Program-made: the position numbers and the translations under genes
The notes under the pieces: generated by a model
What the model was told of the DNA's origin: nothing
Database searches by the model: none
Seen by the model: only the letters and a program-made list of their open reading frames with translations
Origin: DASSJT01 sp963715025
GTDB lineage: Bacteria; Actinomycetota; Actinomycetes; Actinomycetales; Dermatophilaceae
Assembly: GCA_963715025.1 (NCBI GenBank)
Contig: CAVQQQ010000003.1
Location: forward strand, 124,001-188,000
Reading direction: 5' to 3'
Length of the DNA: 64,000 nucleotides
In this document: positions 61,109 to 64,000 of the stretch, piece after piece
How positions within the stretch are numbered: the first letter of the stretch is position 1
Layout: the number at the start of each line of letters is the position of its first letter

Positions 61109-62668
61109 CTAGAGGCGGACCGAGGCGGCGGCGCGGTGGATCGCCACCGTGGTCGCCGCGAAGAGCGCATCAGCCTGGTCGCGGCTGCGGCCGACCGCGG
61201 TCAGGCCGCACCGGCCGTCAACGGCGAGGCAGGACAGCATGTGCACGACCACTCCGGTGCCGGAGTCGCGGTCGAACTCCAGCCCCGCGTCAGCCACGGC
61301 GTCGATCACCCGCAGCGGCTCCAGGCCGAGCCAGGTCTCGTCGAGCAGATTGTCGGTGGACCGGTAGTAGCGCGGCAGTCCGTCCGACTCGGCATGCCAG
61401 AGCCCGGTTGTGGTGTCGTACTCCCCAGGAGCAAGGTGCCGGATCACCGAGAACGGGTGGGTGGTCCCGCCCTTGCGCAGGTTGACCTCGAGCGCGAAGA
61501 CCCTCCACACCCCGCGGCGGCGGACGGCGACGAAGTCGACCGACAGCCGTCCAACGGCGCCGACACGCGCCAGCCACTCGCCTACAGCACGGGCATGCTC
61601 GGCCAGCTCACCCGCATACGACTCGTCGGCGGGAAAAGCACAGCCGGTGTATACCTGACCGCTCTCGCCACCGAGCACCTGCTCGTGTGTCGAGAGCACG
61701 TGCACGCCACCGTCAGGGGTGATGTCGACCTGCGCACTCGGGCTGCTGAAGTCCGACCCTGCGATCAGCTCTTCCACCACCCCGCCCTCGGCAAGGTCGC
61801 GCTCGAACCACTTGGGCATCGTGGCAAAGGCCTCGTCGCGCAGTCTCGCCAAGGGGATCCTGCGCCCCTGCTCGTCGCGGGTGTGCACGATCCAGTTGCC
61901 ATCCCCAGCGGCACTGTTGTCGTGCTTGACGACCACACCCGTCAGGCGTGGCCGTGCTCGGCGGATGTGGCGGATCGCCTCAGCGACCTGGGCTAGGTCG
62001 TGCACGTCCTCCAAACCGAATGGCGTCGGCACGCCGGTGTCATGGAACATGCGGCGCCCGGCGCTCTTGAAGCCGAGGGGCCACAGCCCGGGGGCGGTGC
62101 CGTTGAGCGGCAGGCCCAACGCCACGGCGACATCGACCTCGTGCTCCGTGACATTCCATGGCTCGATCAGCGCGGGCCGGCCGTCGACGAAGGACCGGAG
62201 CTGCTCCAGCAGGTCGGGGCGCTCGAGCAGTTTCGCGGCGACGCCCCGCGGACTTGCATCCGGCACCACGAGGATGTGCATGCGCCTCCGGACGTCGGTC
62301 GGGTCGCTGGGCGACGCGAGCCGGGCGTAGTAGTCGAGGACGCCGTCCGTCGGATGGCCAGACGTGACCAGCATGCTGTCGCACGCGGGAATGCGGCCCA
62401 GCATGAGCTGCGAGAGCAGGAAGCGGTGCTCAAGAGCTGACAAGCGTGTGGCGTAGTGCTGCAGCATGCTGTAGCTGAGGCTGAACGACGGCAGCCCGAT
62501 GAGCACATGGGACGTTCGCGAGCCAACACTGTTGGCCAGCCAGGCATCGTGCAGCCGAGTCTGAACGTCTTGGAAAGAGTCCACGTAGGCCTCCCCATGC
62601 ACCCAGCGCCCGGCGGCGATGGCCGCCGCCTCCCACCAGACTAGGGAGCGGACGGCCCTGGTCACCAT
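61109..62668 (-). CDS. PGM1-like ATP-grasp peptide ligase (carboxylate-amine ligase)
   Basis: A 519-residue protein is read from MVTRAVRSLVWWEAAA; an upstream GTG at 62722 is an alternative. It has the pre-ATP-grasp region (GRIPACDSMLVTSGHPTDG, LIGLPSFSLSYSMLQH) and an ATP-grasp core with GVVVKHDNSAAGDGNW, VEELIAGSDFSSPSAQVDI and the family-typical FALEVNLRKGGTTHPF. These match the PGM1-related peptide ligase group named from pheganomycin biosynthesis, which joins an amino-acid carboxylate to a peptide amine. The substrates here are unknown; no precursor peptide or transporter is beside it. Confidence 0.8.
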   Translation of the reverse strand: MVTRAVRSLVWWEAAAIAAGRWVHGEAYVDSFQDVQTRLHDAWLANSVGSRTSHVLIGLPSFSLSYSMLQHYATRLSALEHRFLLSQLMLGRIPACDSMLVTSGHPTDGVLDYYARLASPSDPTDVRRRMHILVVPDASPRGVAAKLLERPDLLEQLRSFVDGRPALIEPWNVTEHEVDVAVALGLPLNGTAPGLWPLGFKSAGRRMFHDTGVPTPFGLEDVHDLAQVAEAIRHIRRARPRLTGVVVKHDNSAAGDGNWIVHTRDEQGRRIPLARLRDEAFATMPKWFERDLAEGGVVEELIAGSDFSSPSAQVDITPDGGVHVLSTHEQVLGGESGQVYTGCAFPADESYAGELAEHARAVGEWLARVGAVGRLSVDFVAVRRRGVWRVFALEVNLRKGGTTHPFSVIRHLAPGEYDTTTGLWHAESDGLPRYYRSTDNLLDETWLGLEPLRVIDAVADAGLEFDRDSGTGVVVHMLSCLAVDGRCGLTAVGRSRDQADALFAATTVAIHRAAASVRL

Positions 62669-62789
62669 GGGCCATCCGTCCTGTGAACCAGGCGGACGGT
62701 GGCCCTTGCGAGGAGCGGTCACCGGGAAAGCCGAGCCGGGGAAAGGGTCGGCGGGGCGGCTTGGTCTCGGCCCCTTCGTGGCCCTGCGA

Positions 62790-63221
62790 TCAGGCGCCAG
62801 CCAGCCGCGCGACCTCCGGCAGCTCGGTCACGTCGTACCAGAGCAGCTCGTCGTCGTCCTGTCCGGGGACCTCGTCGACATGGAAGGAGGCGACGAGGCG
62901 CAGCGGCACCGGCTCGGTGATGTCGACCGTCGAGAGGACATCGGAGCCCTCGCCGCGGCGGGGATCCACCCACGTCGATTCGACGTCGGCAGCCACCACC
63001 ACCCGGCGCACCACGCTCCCCGACGACAGGGCGCCTGCGGCCTCGGCTGCCTCGCACAGAGCGGCATACTCCCGCTCCTCCTCGTCGGCGCTGGGGTGAG
63101 CCCGCTCCAGGCGTGGGGTGACGGCGTGTGCGGCGATCGGGGTGGGCGCGATCGCACGGGCCTCCGCCAGCGCACGCACCATCGGCGGAGTGAGGGGCAC
63201 ATAGATACGGATACGGCTCAT
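62790..63221 (-). CDS. DUF6912 family protein
   Basis: The 143-residue soluble protein starts MSRIRIYVPLTPPMVRALAE and has VVRRVVVAADVESTWVDP and VRLVASFHVDEVPGQDDDEL-type acidic end (LLWYDVTELPEVARLAGA). The family is a conserved actinobacterial hypothetical (DUF6912). It overlaps the upstream patatin gene by 4 bases (ATGA), so the two are likely co-translated. Confidence 0.75.
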   Translation of the reverse strand: MSRIRIYVPLTPPMVRALAEARAIAPTPIAAHAVTPRLERAHPSADEEEREYAALCEAAEAAGALSSGSVVRRVVVAADVESTWVDPRRGEGSDVLSTVDITEPVPLRLVASFHVDEVPGQDDDELLWYDVTELPEVARLAGA

Positions 63222-64000
63222 CCGGCGTCCTCGAAGTGGAGGGAGTCGGGCAGCGGGATCGGGTTCCGGAGCGCCGCCCGCGACGTCCGGACCGAGGTCT
63301 CGACCACCCGCGGCCGTCGCGAGAAGTCCATGGGGTTGGGCCCCATCGCCACCAGGTCCTCCTCCGCAGGCCCCAGCACGGTGACGTCTGCGCCCTCGGC
63401 GCGGACCTTGTCCAGCTCACGCAGGCACCGCAGGGTGACGCGGTAGCGCCAGCGCTGGGCGATGCGGTCGCCGAGCGGCTTTGGCGTCAGCTTGACGAAG
63501 CTCACCTGGGGCGCGAGGACGTAGACCTCGTCCAGGCCGAGGCCGGTCATGAGGTCGAGGTTGGTGGAGGACCACGTGCCGCCGTCGATGTACCGGTCGC
63601 TGTCGATGACGACCGGTTCGTACCACATGGGTATCGCGCAGGAGGCCATCACTGCCCGGGGCAGGTCGACCTCGGGGGCACCCGGGCGGCCGAAGACCAC
63701 CCGGTGCCCGGTGTCGTAGTCGAGCGCTACGATCCCGACGCCAGAACGGTTCGCCCAGCCGGTCGGCGTCACGTGCCCCACGAGCGCTCCGACGGCGTCC
63801 AACCGCCCTCGGCCCTCGGGCAGGAGGGCCGCCAGCACAGCCGTCGGTGGCAGCTGGCGTAGCTGCCGCGCACGTGAGCGCAACATCATGCTGGAGCCGA
63901 CTCCGGGCTTGGGCCGTGGTGGCCGCTCCGGGCCCGTCGCGGTGTCGTAGTCCCAGACGAACCCGGCGAACGGGCCGGAGATGAGAGGCAGTCCCAGCTG
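63218..64000 (-). CDS. patatin-like phospholipase (partial, N-terminus outside window)
   Basis: The open frame runs unbroken from the window edge, so the first bases of the gene lie beyond 64000. Visible patatin features are the oxyanion-side block GPFAGFVWDYDTATG, the CAIPMWYEPVVIDSDRYIDG segment and the catalytic Asp in DGGTWSSTNLDL. The GXSXG serine must be outside the window. The end reads PIPLPDSLHFEDAG. Patatins hydrolyse acyl lipids; here the cellular role is unknown. An internal ATG at 63889 is not the start. Confidence 0.85.
   Translation of the reverse strand, partial: QLGLPLISGPFAGFVWDYDTATGPERPPRPKPGVGSSMMLRSRARQLRQLPPTAVLAALLPEGRGRLDAVGALVGHVTPTGWANRSGVGIVALDYDTGHRVVFGRPGAPEVDLPRAVMASCAIPMWYEPVVIDSDRYIDGGTWSSTNLDLMTGLGLDEVYVLAPQVSFVKLTPKPLGDRIAQRWRYRVTLRCLRELDKVRAEGADVTVLGPAEEDLVAMGPNPMDFSRRPRVVETSVRTSRAALRNPIPLPDSLHFEDAG

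Noticed and set aside
1478..63069. GTATGCCG as KOPS- or Chi-like oriented signal
   Set aside because: Copies are almost equal on both strands (19 versus 17) and show no relation to gene direction, so an oriented signal is not supported in this window.
1..64000. tRNA or rRNA genes, CRISPR arrays, replication origin boxes
   Set aside because: No T-loop/acceptor patterns, no regular 25-40-base direct repeats with spacers and no DnaA-box clusters were seen; the minisatellites found have 9-18-base units without spacers.

Overview
The window is a contiguous piece of a chromosome from a high-GC actinobacterium. Evidence is the strong GC-ending codon use, a WhiB regulator next to a PdtaS-type kinase, the prfB-ftsE-ftsX-M23 peptidase-smpB order, an actinobacterial-type Tad pilus cluster, a maleylpyruvate-isomerase-like (mycothiol-type) protein and the very large NAD-dependent glutamate dehydrogenase. 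Gene content looks like Micrococcales, perhaps Intrasporangiaceae, but that placement is an inference. No rRNA, tRNA, CRISPR array, intact transposon or replication origin was seen.

Layout. 1-6.5 kb: the end of a biotin-carrier protein, a CsbD-like stress protein behind a sigma-B-type promoter, a DUF2207 membrane protein, and the smpB / M23 peptidase / ftsX / ftsE division block, followed by prfB. 7.8-14.2 kb: a PIG-L deacetylase with an M20 peptidase, an AI-2E-family permease, a secreted alpha/beta-hydrolase and two small or medium membrane proteins. 14.5-24.4 kb: a patchwork region with a frameshifted FAD monooxygenase, a secreted BNR-repeat (sialidase-fold) protein, a decayed copy of a Tad-type gene, an SDR, an acetamidase pseudogene with about five frameshifts, and an FMN-dependent hydroxyacid oxidase. 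24.4-29.6 kb: an ABC exporter with a LolA/RseB-like lipoprotein-type gene, divergent from an OmpR/histidine-kinase pair. 29.9-32.6 kb: PPK2 polyphosphate kinase, an IS21 istB scar, a cyclopropane-fatty-acid synthase and a small basic protein. 32.7-37.3 kb: a Tad/Flp pilus operon (tadA-tadB-tadC-flp-like-tadE-tadE-tadG-like) read leftward. 37.6-48.3 kb: a PPOX flavoprotein, a 1511-residue FHA-FtsK/SpoIIIE (EssC-like) ATPase, small enzymes, whiB1, pdtaS, a methyltransferase and a frameshifted MOSC protein. 48.3-60 kb: NAD-GDH, an Orn/Lys/Arg decarboxylase, an M20 deacylase, a pair of WXG100-like proteins, a DUF2505 protein and P5C dehydrogenase. 60-64 kb: an alpha/beta-hydrolase, a PGM1-like ATP-grasp ligase, a DUF6912 protein and a patatin cut by the window edge.

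How the genes work together. FtsE/FtsX would drive an amidase-activating or LytM-type M23 peptidase at the septum. The EssC-like ATPase (38.4-42.9 kb) and the WXG-like pair (56.7-57.5 kb) look like separated parts of one type VII secretion route. P5C dehydrogenase and NAD-GDH together would take proline or arginine carbon to glutamate and then 2-oxoglutarate. The response regulator and kinase probably control the divergent ABC exporter block.

The strongest unexplained signal is a DNA-level one. The non-palindromic octamer GTATGCCG occurs 36 times by hand count (19 on +, 17 on -), against an expectation of roughly 2-3, and is absent from about 15.7 to 24.5 kb, the same stretch that carries the pseudogenes and gene scars.
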